DNA from: JABAAE01 sp905480545
Lineage (GTDB): Bacteria > Planctomycetota > Planctomycetia > Pirellulales > Pirellulaceae
DNA: 64,000 nt
Reading direction: 5' to 3'
NCBI GenBank assembly: GCA_943788025.1
Contig: CALSOR010000013.1
Location: 86,095-150,094, forward strand
The position numbers and the translations under genes are program-made. A model generated the notes under the pieces. The model did no database searches, was not told where the DNA came from, and worked only from the letters and a program-made list of their open reading frames with translations. Every line of letters begins with the position of its first letter. The first letter of the stretch is position 1. This document shows, piece by piece, positions 48,335 through 57,518 of this stretch.

Positions 48335-49732
48335 ATGCCAAAAACCAATCGTCGCCGTTTTCTAAAGTCAACGTCCACCCTTGCATCGGCTACCGCGTTG
48401 GGCGTGTTTTCGAGCACGTCGATAGCAAGGAGCCCTTCACCGAATGAACGGCCACGGTTTGCACTGATCGGGTGCGGTGGACAAGGAACCGGTGATGCTC
48501 GCCGCGCTCTCGCATTTGGTGACATGGTCGCTGCATGCGATGTCGATTCCTCCCACTCGGCCTACGTAAAGGACATCTTCACCAAACGACTCGGGCGGCA
48601 GGGCAAAGAAGCAAGCATCGAGACCATCGAAGACTATCGGGCAATCATCGATCGCGACGACATCGATGCGATTATCTGCGGAACTGTCGACCATTGGCAT
48701 GTGAAAATCGCTGCCGAGGCGTTGAAGTCAGGCAAAGATGTCTATTGCGAAAAACCACTCACTTTGACCGTCGATGAGGGGCGAATCATTTCCAAAGTGG
48801 TGGAAGAGACTGGCCAGATTCTCCAAGTCGGAACTCAACAACGTTCCGATGAACGATTCTTAAAAGCAGTCACCATTGCCCATTCCGGGCGGCTGGGAAA
48901 AATCAAAAAGGTGACTGTTGGCCTCAACCACAACCCATTTAGCAAACCGCTTCCGGCAACCAACGCGCCCAAGACGCTGAACTGGGATCGCTGGAAGGGA
49001 CCAACCGAAGATGTGCCTTATCGATTTCTTAAAAACGGAAAGGACGGGCAGAAGCTCGTGCGAAACTTGGGCGATGGAAGCGTTAACGCTTCAAATTGCC
49101 ACAAAGAGTTCCGGTGGTGGCTCCAGTACAGTGGCGGAAAAATGACTGACTGGGGTGCTCACCATGTCGATATCGCTCAATGGATCATCAATCAGTGTGG
49201 TCCGGGCGAAGGACCTACAACCATTAAGCCGGTTATGGTCGAAACCAAAGTTCCTTTCGATGAAAACGGAAACCCAACTCTCGATGACCGCTACAACGCG
49301 CCGCATCGTTTCACCGTCCACGTGCAGTTCCCTAACGGCGTACTCATGGAGATTACCAGCGAAGGACGTAATGGAATACTGGTGGAAGGCACCAAGGGAC
49401 GGATCTTCGTTAATCGCGGTACCATAGCGGGCAAACCAATCGAGGATCTTGTCAGCAACCCACTTTCAGGCGGATGGCTGGAAAACATTTACGGAGGACC
49501 TGTCGTGGAACATGTCAACAATTTCTTCGACTGCATAACAAGCCGCAAAAAACCCGCATCCGATGTATGGACCCACGTTGCGTCAATCAACACCTGCCAT
49601 TTGAGCAACATCGCCATTCGCTTGGGTCGACAAATTGAATGGGATGCCGCAGCTCAAACGATCAAGGGTGACGCGAAGGCTAGGGCAATGCTGGCAAGAG
49701 ACAGTCGCAAGGGATATGAAATCGAGATTTGA
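48335..49732 (+). CDS. Tat-exported Gfo/Idh/MocA-family oxidoreductase
   Basis: A 465-residue NAD(P)-dependent oxidoreductase. The N-terminus NRRRFLKSTSTLASATALG is a Tat signal. The Rossmann motif is RFALIGCGGQGTGDARRA, and VYCEKPLTL has the family Lys. The C-terminal domain (GGKMTDWGAHHVDIAQW) has the catalytic His region. Such enzymes oxidise or rearrange sugars, often alongside sulfatases. The export signal suggests a folded, cofactor-loaded periplasmic form. Confidence 0.93.
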   Translation: MPKTNRRRFLKSTSTLASATALGVFSSTSIARSPSPNERPRFALIGCGGQGTGDARRALAFGDMVAACDVDSSHSAYVKDIFTKRLGRQGKEASIETIEDYRAIIDRDDIDAIICGTVDHWHVKIAAEALKSGKDVYCEKPLTLTVDEGRIISKVVEETGQILQVGTQQRSDERFLKAVTIAHSGRLGKIKKVTVGLNHNPFSKPLPATNAPKTLNWDRWKGPTEDVPYRFLKNGKDGQKLVRNLGDGSVNASNCHKEFRWWLQYSGGKMTDWGAHHVDIAQWIINQCGPGEGPTTIKPVMVETKVPFDENGNPTLDDRYNAPHRFTVHVQFPNGVLMEITSEGRNGILVEGTKGRIFVNRGTIAGKPIEDLVSNPLSGGWLENIYGGPVVEHVNNFFDCITSRKKPASDVWTHVASINTCHLSNIAIRLGRQIEWDAAAQTIKGDAKARAMLARDSRKGYEIEI

Positions 49733-50156
49733 GCAATAGCCCGAACTCTGCCTTGAAAGAGACCCAAGAATGCCCCCAATTTCCAATTCAGCGTCTTCGT
49801 CAAAAAAGTTCAAGCAAATACATCGGGCCCAATAGATGCGAGTTTAGCGATCTTGATGAGTCCGAAAATTCGGTCAAGATTCATTAACGAACTGGTGATC
49901 AGTATCAACCGTTACGATCATCGGACACAAAATAAACAGAACTGCTGTCGCCCAACCGTCCATGCAAACTTTTCATGCCTGATGGGGTTAGAACGTCTCG
50001 ATGAATTACGGTGTCAGGATTCGTTTTACCACCTTTTACAAACTGCTGACCGCCTGAGAAACCATTCCGCCGATTTCCCGCTGGTTTCGGCGCCGGCTGA
50101 TCGCTTTGCCCCCTCAGATTAGTGATCCTTCAATGAAACAATTCGGTAACCGATCA
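49733..50156. other. Intergenic region
   Basis: 424 bases between convergent genes. No credible gene; no strong terminator hairpin seen. Confidence 0.35.
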
Positions 50157-51110
50157 TTAAAACTCGATTTGGAATTCTTCAGCGATCCGTCGAACAAATG
50201 GCTTGTGGCGTTCTGGGACTCTTTCATACCAGCCTTTCAGATAGGCTTTAAACGATCTGTTCTCTTCAGTCGGCCCCAGGTTAATGTATCGTAGTGATTG
50301 CCATGCAGCCGGTGTTTCTTCAAAGAGTGGTAGAAGCTTCACCGCGATATACCCATTCAAATCCCGATTCGTGCCAGTCTTTTCCAGTTCCTTCAAGTGG
50401 GTTCGGTAAAACTCAACGATCGTCTCTTTTCGACCTTGATATTTCTTTACACGATCGTTCACGTAACTCGCCAGCGATGTCGAGTAGGACCTCCAGTTCG
50501 CGTAGGGCGGATTTGTCTTCCACTCGTCTGCCATTCGCCGCAAGGAATATAACGACGCACATTCGCAAAGCGATTCCTCAAACCACAATTGCGGATTTTT
50601 CGATTCTCGATAGTTACAGACAACGTGGCAGAACTCGTGGGAGAATTGAAAAGCGAGCTGAGCCCATGCCCGACCACCTGTATCCAGCCTCACGATGTGC
50701 TCATTGCCTTTGCCTCTCCTGTAAAGTGTTATTGGGCCGGAATTGCTTCGCTGAACAAGGAATGGAGGAAAGCCATCGTCCGGAAGATGGGCCAAGATGG
50801 ATCGTGCAGCCGACTCGCAGACTTTTCGCATGTCGACAAGCCCCGCTCCACCCCAATCACCGGGGAGAATAACGATTCTCAAACCATTCAAATTCGTCGA
50901 AAGTTGGATCGTTGTTTCCGGGACTGATTTGAGCGTACTCTGAATCTCAGCAATGATCTTGCGAAGTGCGTGGTTTTCCGCCTCCAGTTCAGCAATGCGT
51001 TTTTTAAGTCGAGCGTCGCCGTCTTCAGCACGCGACAATGCACCGCTGAACAGAAGTGTCCAAATCAAACCGATCAGAGTGACATCACGAAAACGGGGAA
51101 TAATACGCAT
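50157..51110 (-). CDS. Secreted gluzincin-type metallopeptidase-like protein
   Basis: A 317-residue exported protein. After a signal peptide (MRIIPRFRDVTLIGLIWTLLFSGALSRA) comes a short coiled coil, LKKRIAELEAENHALRKI. The zinc motif is FSHEFCHVV (HExxH) around residue 180, followed about 20 residues later by LWFEESLCECASLY, which supplies the third ligand Glu. This matches peptidase-MA-like gluzincins. The C-terminal 100 residues are helical. Substrate unknown; the gene is alone on its strand. Confidence 0.75.
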   Translation of the reverse strand: MRIIPRFRDVTLIGLIWTLLFSGALSRAEDGDARLKKRIAELEAENHALRKIIAEIQSTLKSVPETTIQLSTNLNGLRIVILPGDWGGAGLVDMRKVCESAARSILAHLPDDGFPPFLVQRSNSGPITLYRRGKGNEHIVRLDTGGRAWAQLAFQFSHEFCHVVCNYRESKNPQLWFEESLCECASLYSLRRMADEWKTNPPYANWRSYSTSLASYVNDRVKKYQGRKETIVEFYRTHLKELEKTGTNRDLNGYIAVKLLPLFEETPAAWQSLRYINLGPTEENRSFKAYLKGWYERVPERHKPFVRRIAEEFQIEF

Positions 51111-51605
51111 GCTTACCTTTTGAGATTGTTTGTGTCACGATTGTTGATTTAACTCTATTTAACATTTGATTATAAACCAGTACAAACATTCAGCGCTCCC
51201 TCTGTTGGACGCTTTGAACCGATTCAACTCAAAGGGGAAGGCCTCTTTGAGTTATGATTCGGGTAAGTAAAAATTTAGTTGCCTGACCGAAATTTTGGAC
51301 GAATTGGTGTTTCGGTTCAGGGTCAGTTTTTTGTAATGAGTTGTCATTCTTTTTTTGGTGAATGGCGATGGATTTCAGTTTCTATCCTGGTCATGAAAGC
51401 GGCTGCGGTCATCCGAAATCTTGTCCGCATCTTGGCAAAGCATCGGTTGGGATGCTGGTGCACATCGTCAACACCAGCGAAGACAGTAGGCTCCATGTTC
51501 AGCGCCGACTCAACGCAGAACTAGATCGCCAACTCTCATGGTGAATATTCCTTGCGGCAAAAATTTGAATTTCATTCCGATCGTATTTGTTAAGACCAGC
51601 ATTTC
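51111..51605. other. Intergenic region
   Basis: 495 bases. Contains a GAGTCAGG-like T-rich plus-strand stretch but no credible gene or RNA. Confidence 0.35.
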
Positions 51606-51935
51606 CTAAATGTTTGACTGGATTTGCGAAGCAGGCAAAGTGTGCCAGGAATGTGTCGACAGCTGCGCGAGTTGTTTCGGTGAAACCAATGCCATGACGG
51701 GCGAGGGAAGCATTGCAACTTCTGACAACGACAGAGAATCAAACTTGGCCTGAGGAAGTTTTCTGATTTTGGCGTTCCATTCTTCGGCCACTCTTGGATT
51801 GATTGCCATGGAACAACGATGGATCGCGACGGCATTCTGAAATTCCCGTGCTTCAATTGCCGCAAAGAAACTCTCTGAACTCGCCGCGAGAAAAAGCTTT
51901 TTAGTTTCAGCGGAATAGCTGTCATTGCATCCCAT
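51606..51935 (-). pseudogene. In-frame continuation downstream of the TPR-like gene
   Basis: A 109-codon frame lying in the same frame as the gene at 52077-52745. It is joined to it by sequence with two stops (TAG at 52079-52077 and a TGA about 40 bases on). The reading between the second stop and this Met is open and coding-like (FHQAETSVKTDPLAASKDYLAAV). It may be the lost C-terminal part of one TPR-like protein or a separate small gene. No family recognised. Confidence 0.4.
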
Positions 51936-52076
51936 TGATACTGCGGCGAGGTAATCCTTGGAAGCTGCGAGAGGGTCGGTCTTGACCGACGTCTCCGCTT
52001 GATGAAACAGAACGGAACCTAATTCGTCACGGAGCTCTCAAAGAGAGTCAGACTGCCCACCTTCCGTTCGCATCCG

Positions 52077-52745
52077 CTAAATCGCGGTGACGGCGGCATC
52101 GCGATATTGGGCGGCACCGGAAAGCTTGAACTGCGCGACGGCATCCGAAGCAAGCACCTCCAAAACAATCGCAGGGATTTTCACATCAGCGTCATAGCCC
52201 ATTCCTTTTTTAGCGACCATGACCGCAGCAGAATTCCTTCCGTCTTGGGCCAGTGAAACCGCACTTTCAACGCATGCCTTGGCAACGAAACGTTTTGCAT
52301 CTGACAGATCGCGATCTGATGCATCATGTGTTTGAGCTTTCATTAGCGCATCCTCGGCCAGCTTCACCTCCCCTGCTTTCGAATACGCCTTGGCCAGCTT
52401 TATGTTGCCCGATGCAAAGATGTCTCCCAATTCTTCTGTGCTGCTGCCGGAATCCGAAGACTGATACAAATGAGTCAACGCATCTTCCAAGAAGTCGATA
52501 TCTTTACCGCGTTTGATCTGGTGCTTCGAACGCTCTGAATTGGCTAACTCATTGCTCGGGTCAATGGACAGTGCTTCGTCCCATCGCTCGATTTCAATCG
52601 CAATGGCAAGAGTGGCTTGACAATGGACGGACCCTCTCCAAATCATTAGAGGAGATAAAACGGCAATCGCCAGCAGGAAGCCCGTCGTATGGCCGAGGAC
52701 TTTCTCGTTGAACAGCTTTCTGAATTTCAGCTTTTCGAAGTTCAT
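52077..52745 (-). CDS. Membrane-anchored TPR-like protein, possibly truncated
   Basis: A 222-residue protein. The ATG at 52745 has GAGGTG upstream, so the longer ORF from 52817 is not used. One hydrophobic anchor (HTTGFLLAIAVLSPLMIW) precedes helical repeats of TPR type: WDEALSIDPSNELANSERSK, ASGNIKLAKAYSKAGEVKLAEDALMKA, FVAKACVESAVSLAQDGRNSAAV. Such proteins act as scaffolds. The frame continues in coding-like manner beyond the stop, which suggests the gene was once longer. Confidence 0.65.
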   Translation of the reverse strand: MNFEKLKFRKLFNEKVLGHTTGFLLAIAVLSPLMIWRGSVHCQATLAIAIEIERWDEALSIDPSNELANSERSKHQIKRGKDIDFLEDALTHLYQSSDSGSSTEELGDIFASGNIKLAKAYSKAGEVKLAEDALMKAQTHDASDRDLSDAKRFVAKACVESAVSLAQDGRNSAAVMVAKKGMGYDADVKIPAIVLEVLASDAVAQFKLSGAAQYRDAAVTAI

Positions 52746-53633
52746 CACCTCGTCTCCACAAAAGGCTGAATTTTTGCTCCCGCGATCATAGTCTAACCGA
52801 CCGCGGCAAGCAACCAATTCATGGGCGCCAGCGTACGTTCCGGAGTCAAGGATACCGACGCGTCTAAGCTCGATTCCGTCGTGACTTTGGTTGCATCGAC
52901 CGAAGGGATTTCGGCTTGCATCGAAGTCACTTCGGTCCTTTCACCGCTGTGCGATTAAGTGTTCGCCACGAACGCTCGGATTTCGTTCAAAGCCACTGAT
53001 TCATTCCATCAAGGACGTGGGTTCGACTCTCACACGCATCACCGAAACCCGATCTTGCTAACTTATGCGGTCCAAAACGGGTGAGAGCTTGAGAGTGGAA
53101 GCGATAGAGTTGGCACTTTGGCAACCACGAACTGCTCTTAAGCAGAAGTGGCAACCAACTCAGAGAGTCTTACTCAAACAGCCATCGACGTAGGTCATTA
53201 CCCGATAGCACGTTATGACGCAGCTTTTAAGAAAGCGTTGTGACCACGTTAGAGAGTCAACGCCCGGTGCGTGGTCAAGCGGTGACCTGAGAAAGCCCCC
53301 GAGGCGACTGCCAACGCTACTTTTTCGAACCATAAAATCGCAAGAATTCAGCGAACCGCCTGAGGAAAAATTGGATTTCTGGACAGCACTTGATTTTGTT
53401 GAACGTCGCCCTGGGTTTAGCATTACAACTGAGGTACTTATCACAGTGATCCAGCGAATCAGCTGTGAAGGAAAACCACAACTACCTCGCGTTTCATCTG
53501 GACCAAAATTCCTTAAGTCGTTCACTGCCACCCGGTCAACTTGGTCGCTATTGGCATGCGATGGTCGGTCAAACCGAAGTAGAATCGGAATTGCAATAAT
53601 GCGGTTTTACTTACGAGATCAAATAGAGTTGCC
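52746..53633. other. 888-base region with tRNA-like fragment and short repeats
   Basis: No gene with family support. It holds a T-arm-like fragment at 53013-53043 (separate entry), an inverted repeat GACCGAAG (52898) / CTTCGGTC (52930), and a repeated TTGCATCGA (52891 and 52917). The plus-strand ORF 53215-53781 overlaps the end of the next gene and looks spurious. Confidence 0.4.
53013..53043 (+). other. 3'-end-like fragment of a tRNA or tmRNA
   Basis: GTGGG-TTCGACT-CTCAC makes a perfect T-arm geometry (5-bp stem with one GU pair, 7-base loop with TTCGA), followed by a 7-base acceptor-like ACGCATC and ACC. No matching 5' acceptor (GATGCGT) is found upstream, so it is not a whole gene. Such relics mark sites where integrative elements duplicated the end of a tRNA or ssrA gene. 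Chance is possible. Confidence 0.3.
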
Positions 53634-56600
53634 TTACTCTCTGGCCCAAATGGCGCCGATTTTCTTCGCCCAAAGTTGCTTGTTGAATTTTGGTAAATCA
53701 GTTTTCAGAAGAGCCTGCGCCTGTTTCTTCAACTTCTGCCACTTTGAATCAAGTTCAGCCCGTCGATCTATGGATCCTTGAGTCACGCGTGGGATATCGC
53801 TTTCGGTCTGATTGATCAACATCAAATACTCAGCCGTGAACTTGTTTGGAAAGTTTTCGACGTCGTCGTAAGCTTTTGATTTCCGCTGAACCATGTCCTC
53901 GTCCCAGGATTTCAGTTTTTCGACCAGTTCTTCGCCCTGCTTGTTGATCTCAGACAGGGATTCGACATCTTTATCTTTCGTTAGCGTCTCGAGCAGGTTT
54001 CTGATCTGCGTTTGCACTTTGAATAATTGGTTCGTCGTGCGATGCATTTCCGTGAGCGACTCTTCCATTTCGGACATCGCCTGATCGTATTGATCGTACT
54101 GCTTCTTCGTGGTTGGGTAGAGCGGATTGGGTTTGATTTCGACCATTGTTTCGCTAGTCTTGTCACCCAAGGTCAGAATCAACTTGTACTCTCCAGGAGC
54201 CACTTTGTGACCGCGATAACTGGCCTCGATGTAGGCGATTGGAATTCCGGGCATGTTTTGATGTCGCATGTTCCACACAAACCGATTCAATCCTTTTTTG
54301 TTTGGCAACGCAGTTGGGCTCGGCGGCCCGCCTTCATACTTATTAAAATCCTTGTACTCTTTGGATGAAAACTTGTTGATCGTCTTTCCGTTTGAGTTCT
54401 GTATCTCCAATTCAACATTTAGTTCGTCCTTGTCGTCGGGTTTCTCATCATCCGAATCGTCTTCGTCCGACTTCGGCATTTCCGGCAAGTTGTAGTAGAC
54501 CACGACGCCACTGGCCGGATTCACGCCACGCATCGCGTTGGCGCCGTTGAAGCTTTCCGAAGTGCTATTGAGTTCACTTCCATGATTGGAAAGAACCGCA
54601 GATTCCGGCTCGAACAGATGGAAGTCCTTTTCTCTTTCATCGCGTTGGCGAATCAAGCCAAGGTCATCCAAAATCCAAAACGATCGGCCAGATGTTGCTG
54701 CGATCAAGTCACCATGTCGAACGGCCAGATCAAGGATCGGAGTTACCGGAAGATTGAGCTGAAAGGCCTCCCATTTCTTACCCCCGTTAAATGAAACGTA
54801 CAATCCCGTTTCCGTTCCGGCGAACAGTAGGCCTTTGCGGTCTTCGTCTTCTCGAACAACGCGTGTGAATGAACCGTCCGGAATTCCGTCAGTGATTTTG
54901 GTCCAGCTTTCGCCATAGTTGGTCGTTTTGTAGAGACTAGGCTTTTTGTCATCGAACTTGTAACGAGTCGTTGCGATATAAACCGTACCTTTGTCATGCG
55001 GGGAGATTTCAATCGCATTGACCAGGCACTCTTCCAAATCCTGCGGAGTCACATTGGTCCATTTCTTTCCGCCGTCCATAGTTAGATGAACTAGCCCATC
55101 ATCACTACCGGTCCACAAAACTCCTTTTTTATGAGGCGATTCTGCGACGTAGCTAATCGTGCCGTAGTTCTCTGCCCCAACGGCTTCGACAGTCAAGGGC
55201 CCGCCGCCCTTGCCCTGTTTATTGTCCTGGTTTCGAGTCAGATCCGGAGAGACTTCTTCCCACGTTTGTCCGAGATCACGCGAACGCAACAAATATTGAG
55301 CCGCGTGGTAGAAAGTGCCAGGTTCGTGCTTCGACCAGATGATTGGAGCATTCCAATTGAAGAGGTACTTCATGTCGCGGGCAGCTCGACCAAGATACTG
55401 AATCGGAGCCGACATGATCTTGGTTCCAGCTTTCGCTTTAGTATCAAGTACTTCGATAGTCCCCAGATAGCTGCCTCCCATCACGAACCGCGGATTGTCG
55501 GGGTCGAAAGCCAGGAATGCACTTTCGCCGCCGGCTGATGCTTCCCAACTGCGCGTCGAGATTCCACCGCTTCCCAATTCCATGTTAGCGATTGAGACGG
55601 ACGAATTATCCTGTTGGCCACCGTATATTCGATAGGGGAATTGATTGTCAACGTTGACCCGATAGAACTGCGCGGTCGGCATGTTGTCCTGACGAGACCA
55701 GCTTTTGCCCTCGTTGAAACTGATCGCAGCGCCGCCGTCGTTAGCGACTACCATGTTCCGTGAGTTTTCAGGATTGATCCACAGGTCGTGATAGTCTCCA
55801 TGAGTCCCGGACAGGGATTCCCAAGTCTTTCCGCCGTCGATGGAACGATACGCCGAAGCACTTAGAACATAGATCGTGTGTTCGTCGTTAGGGTCAACGA
55901 AGACTTCCATGTAGTACCATGAACGCTGGATGAGGCGATGGTCTTTGCTGATCCGCGTCCATTTTTTTCCAGCGTTGGAAGAAACAAAAAGGCCTCCTTT
56001 TTCTTTTTGGCTGTCGCTCTCTACAAGAACGAATACTTTTTCCGGATTGGAACGAGAAACGGAGATCGCCATCTTTCCTTTTTCCTTTGGCAATCCGTCG
56101 TGAATCTCGTTCCACGTCTCGCCGCCGTCATTTGATTTAAAGACTCCGCTTCCCTTTCCCCCGCTGATGACTTTCCAGGGCTTTCGTTGGTGTTCCCACA
56201 TCGTCGCGTAAAGGACTTGTGGGTTGCTCACATCGATGACAAGCTCCGCACAACCAGTCAGATCATTAACAAAGTGAACTCGTTTCCAGTTTTTGCCGCC
56301 ATCGATTGACTTGTAGATGCCTCGATCTTGCGACGGAGCGTGAAGGGCTCCTTGCGCGGCGACAAAAACGATGTCTGGGTTGCGTGGATGGATTACGATT
56401 CGCGCGATGTGTTGCGTTTCAGCCAAGCCCAAATGGTTCCATGTCTTTCCTGAATCTGTCGACTTGTAAACGCCATCACCATGGGACGTCATTACACCAC
56501 GAGGCGCATGTTCTCCCATGCCAACGTACACGATGTTCGGATTACTCTCGGAGACAGCGACGGCGCCAACGGAACCAGTCTTGAAGAATCCATCGGAAAC

Positions 56601-56903
56601 GTTTTTCCAGTGCTGGCCGGCATCATCTGTCTTCCAAACCCCGCCGCCGGTCGTTCCCATAAAGTAAGTTTGTGAATCGCCGATCACTCCCGATGCACAA
56701 ACCGAACGGCCTCCGCGGAACGGTCCGATGCAGCGCCACCTTACGCCTTCGTATGGCGTGGTCTCTTCGCTCTCATCTGATTCCTGAACGCTCGACTGAA
56801 TCGCTTGCAATTCGTCGGAATCGCTCACAGAGAAACAGAAAATGACGATTGCCGAAAGGAACCAAAAAGTTGTTGACGAAGTCTGGCTGTATGCTTTTTT
56901 CAT
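53634..56903 (-). CDS. Secreted BNR/sortilin-like beta-propeller protein
   Basis: A 1089-residue protein with an N-terminal hydrophobic export signal (TTFWFLSAIVIFCFSVS). More than ten Asp-box/BNR repeats follow, for example GGGVWKTDDAGQHW, GVYKSTDSGKTWNHLG, GIYKSIDGGKNWKRV, LFVSSNAGKKWTRI and SLYKTTNYGESWTKI, forming VPS10-like propellers. The later part (about residue 760 on) has an acidic segment (DEDDSDDEKPDDKDEL) and helical, coiled-coil-rich sequence. Many are annotated as glycosyl hydrolases, but no catalytic residues can be assigned. Probably an extracytoplasmic binding or scaffolding protein. Confidence 0.82.
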   Translation of the reverse strand: MKKAYSQTSSTTFWFLSAIVIFCFSVSDSDELQAIQSSVQESDESEETTPYEGVRWRCIGPFRGGRSVCASGVIGDSQTYFMGTTGGGVWKTDDAGQHWKNVSDGFFKTGSVGAVAVSESNPNIVYVGMGEHAPRGVMTSHGDGVYKSTDSGKTWNHLGLAETQHIARIVIHPRNPDIVFVAAQGALHAPSQDRGIYKSIDGGKNWKRVHFVNDLTGCAELVIDVSNPQVLYATMWEHQRKPWKVISGGKGSGVFKSNDGGETWNEIHDGLPKEKGKMAISVSRSNPEKVFVLVESDSQKEKGGLFVSSNAGKKWTRISKDHRLIQRSWYYMEVFVDPNDEHTIYVLSASAYRSIDGGKTWESLSGTHGDYHDLWINPENSRNMVVANDGGAAISFNEGKSWSRQDNMPTAQFYRVNVDNQFPYRIYGGQQDNSSVSIANMELGSGGISTRSWEASAGGESAFLAFDPDNPRFVMGGSYLGTIEVLDTKAKAGTKIMSAPIQYLGRAARDMKYLFNWNAPIIWSKHEPGTFYHAAQYLLRSRDLGQTWEEVSPDLTRNQDNKQGKGGGPLTVEAVGAENYGTISYVAESPHKKGVLWTGSDDGLVHLTMDGGKKWTNVTPQDLEECLVNAIEISPHDKGTVYIATTRYKFDDKKPSLYKTTNYGESWTKITDGIPDGSFTRVVREDEDRKGLLFAGTETGLYVSFNGGKKWEAFQLNLPVTPILDLAVRHGDLIAATSGRSFWILDDLGLIRQRDEREKDFHLFEPESAVLSNHGSELNSTSESFNGANAMRGVNPASGVVVYYNLPEMPKSDEDDSDDEKPDDKDELNVELEIQNSNGKTINKFSSKEYKDFNKYEGGPPSPTALPNKKGLNRFVWNMRHQNMPGIPIAYIEASYRGHKVAPGEYKLILTLGDKTSETMVEIKPNPLYPTTKKQYDQYDQAMSEMEESLTEMHRTTNQLFKVQTQIRNLLETLTKDKDVESLSEINKQGEELVEKLKSWDEDMVQRKSKAYDDVENFPNKFTAEYLMLINQTESDIPRVTQGSIDRRAELDSKWQKLKKQAQALLKTDLPKFNKQLWAKKIGAIWARE

Positions 56904-57293
56904 TTACTGGATCTCATAACGATGCAAGTCCTCCCACGCAGGATTGTTTTCAAACATAACCAATCTCTCAGGAGTCTTCATCTTAGTTCGATTTCCCGTG
57001 TTTTGTTTCCGCTTCACTGAAACAAGCGGATCGTGATGGCACAATCGTTGATCGAGCGGATTTTTAATGTCAAATGAAGCGGTGGAAGGAGAAAGCCCTG
57101 GAACGAGTTTGTGTTTGATGAACGCCAGTGCGTTATTCGATCGATGATTCAGCAGATAAGAGACTGGTTCGTCAAAAGAGGCCATGGAAGGCGAAATATG
57201 GGCTTCAGCCGCAGTCTCAAGCCTCAAGCCTCTTAAATCTGGGGTCGTCGCAATCAAGAAAAGTTGCGGAACCACGATGGTTGACATCGAAAG
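56904..57293. other. Intergenic region between the BNR gene and tRNA-Arg
   Basis: 390 bases. A minus-strand ORF at 56904-57296 runs into the tRNA 3' end and has no family character; treated as non-coding. Confidence 0.4.
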
Positions 57294-57367
57294 CACCCCG
57301 AGCAGGATTCGAACCTGCGACCTACTGATTAGAAGTCAGTTGCTCTATCCAGCTGAGCTATCGGGGC
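57294..57367 (-). tRNA. tRNA-Arg (anticodon UCU)
   Basis: A complete cloverleaf on the minus strand, from G at 57367 to the discriminator at 57294. Acceptor GCCCCGA pairs with TCGGGGT (one GU). The D-arm has AGCTCAGCTGGATAGAGC, anticodon stem CTGAC/GTCAG-like with loop CTTCTAA (anticodon TCT), and T-arm GCAGG-TTCGAAT-CCTGC. No encoded CCA. The frameshifted integrase starts 152 bases to the right, that is on the tRNA's 5' side, which is not the usual orientation for 3'-end integration. Confidence 0.95.
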
Positions 57368-57518
57368 AAATGTCGGTTTTTACGCTTCAAATGCGATTCC
57401 ACTTCTTTCTTCTTGACGCCTGTACAACCGTTTGGTACAACCGGAAACATAAAAAAGCGGTGAGTGAATTCGAAGTTCACCCACCAACCACACGTTTCCA
57501 CTATCACGGAGCAAACGC

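Noticed and set aside
53215..53781. 188-codon plus-strand ORF upstream of and overlapping the BNR gene
   Set aside because: It overlaps the 3' end of a well-supported gene on the other strand and shows no domain or export signal; a minus-strand ORF covers the same bases equally well.
56904..57296. 130-codon minus-strand ORF upstream of the BNR gene
   Set aside because: It begins inside the tRNA-Arg 3' end and has no family-like sequence or ribosome-binding site.
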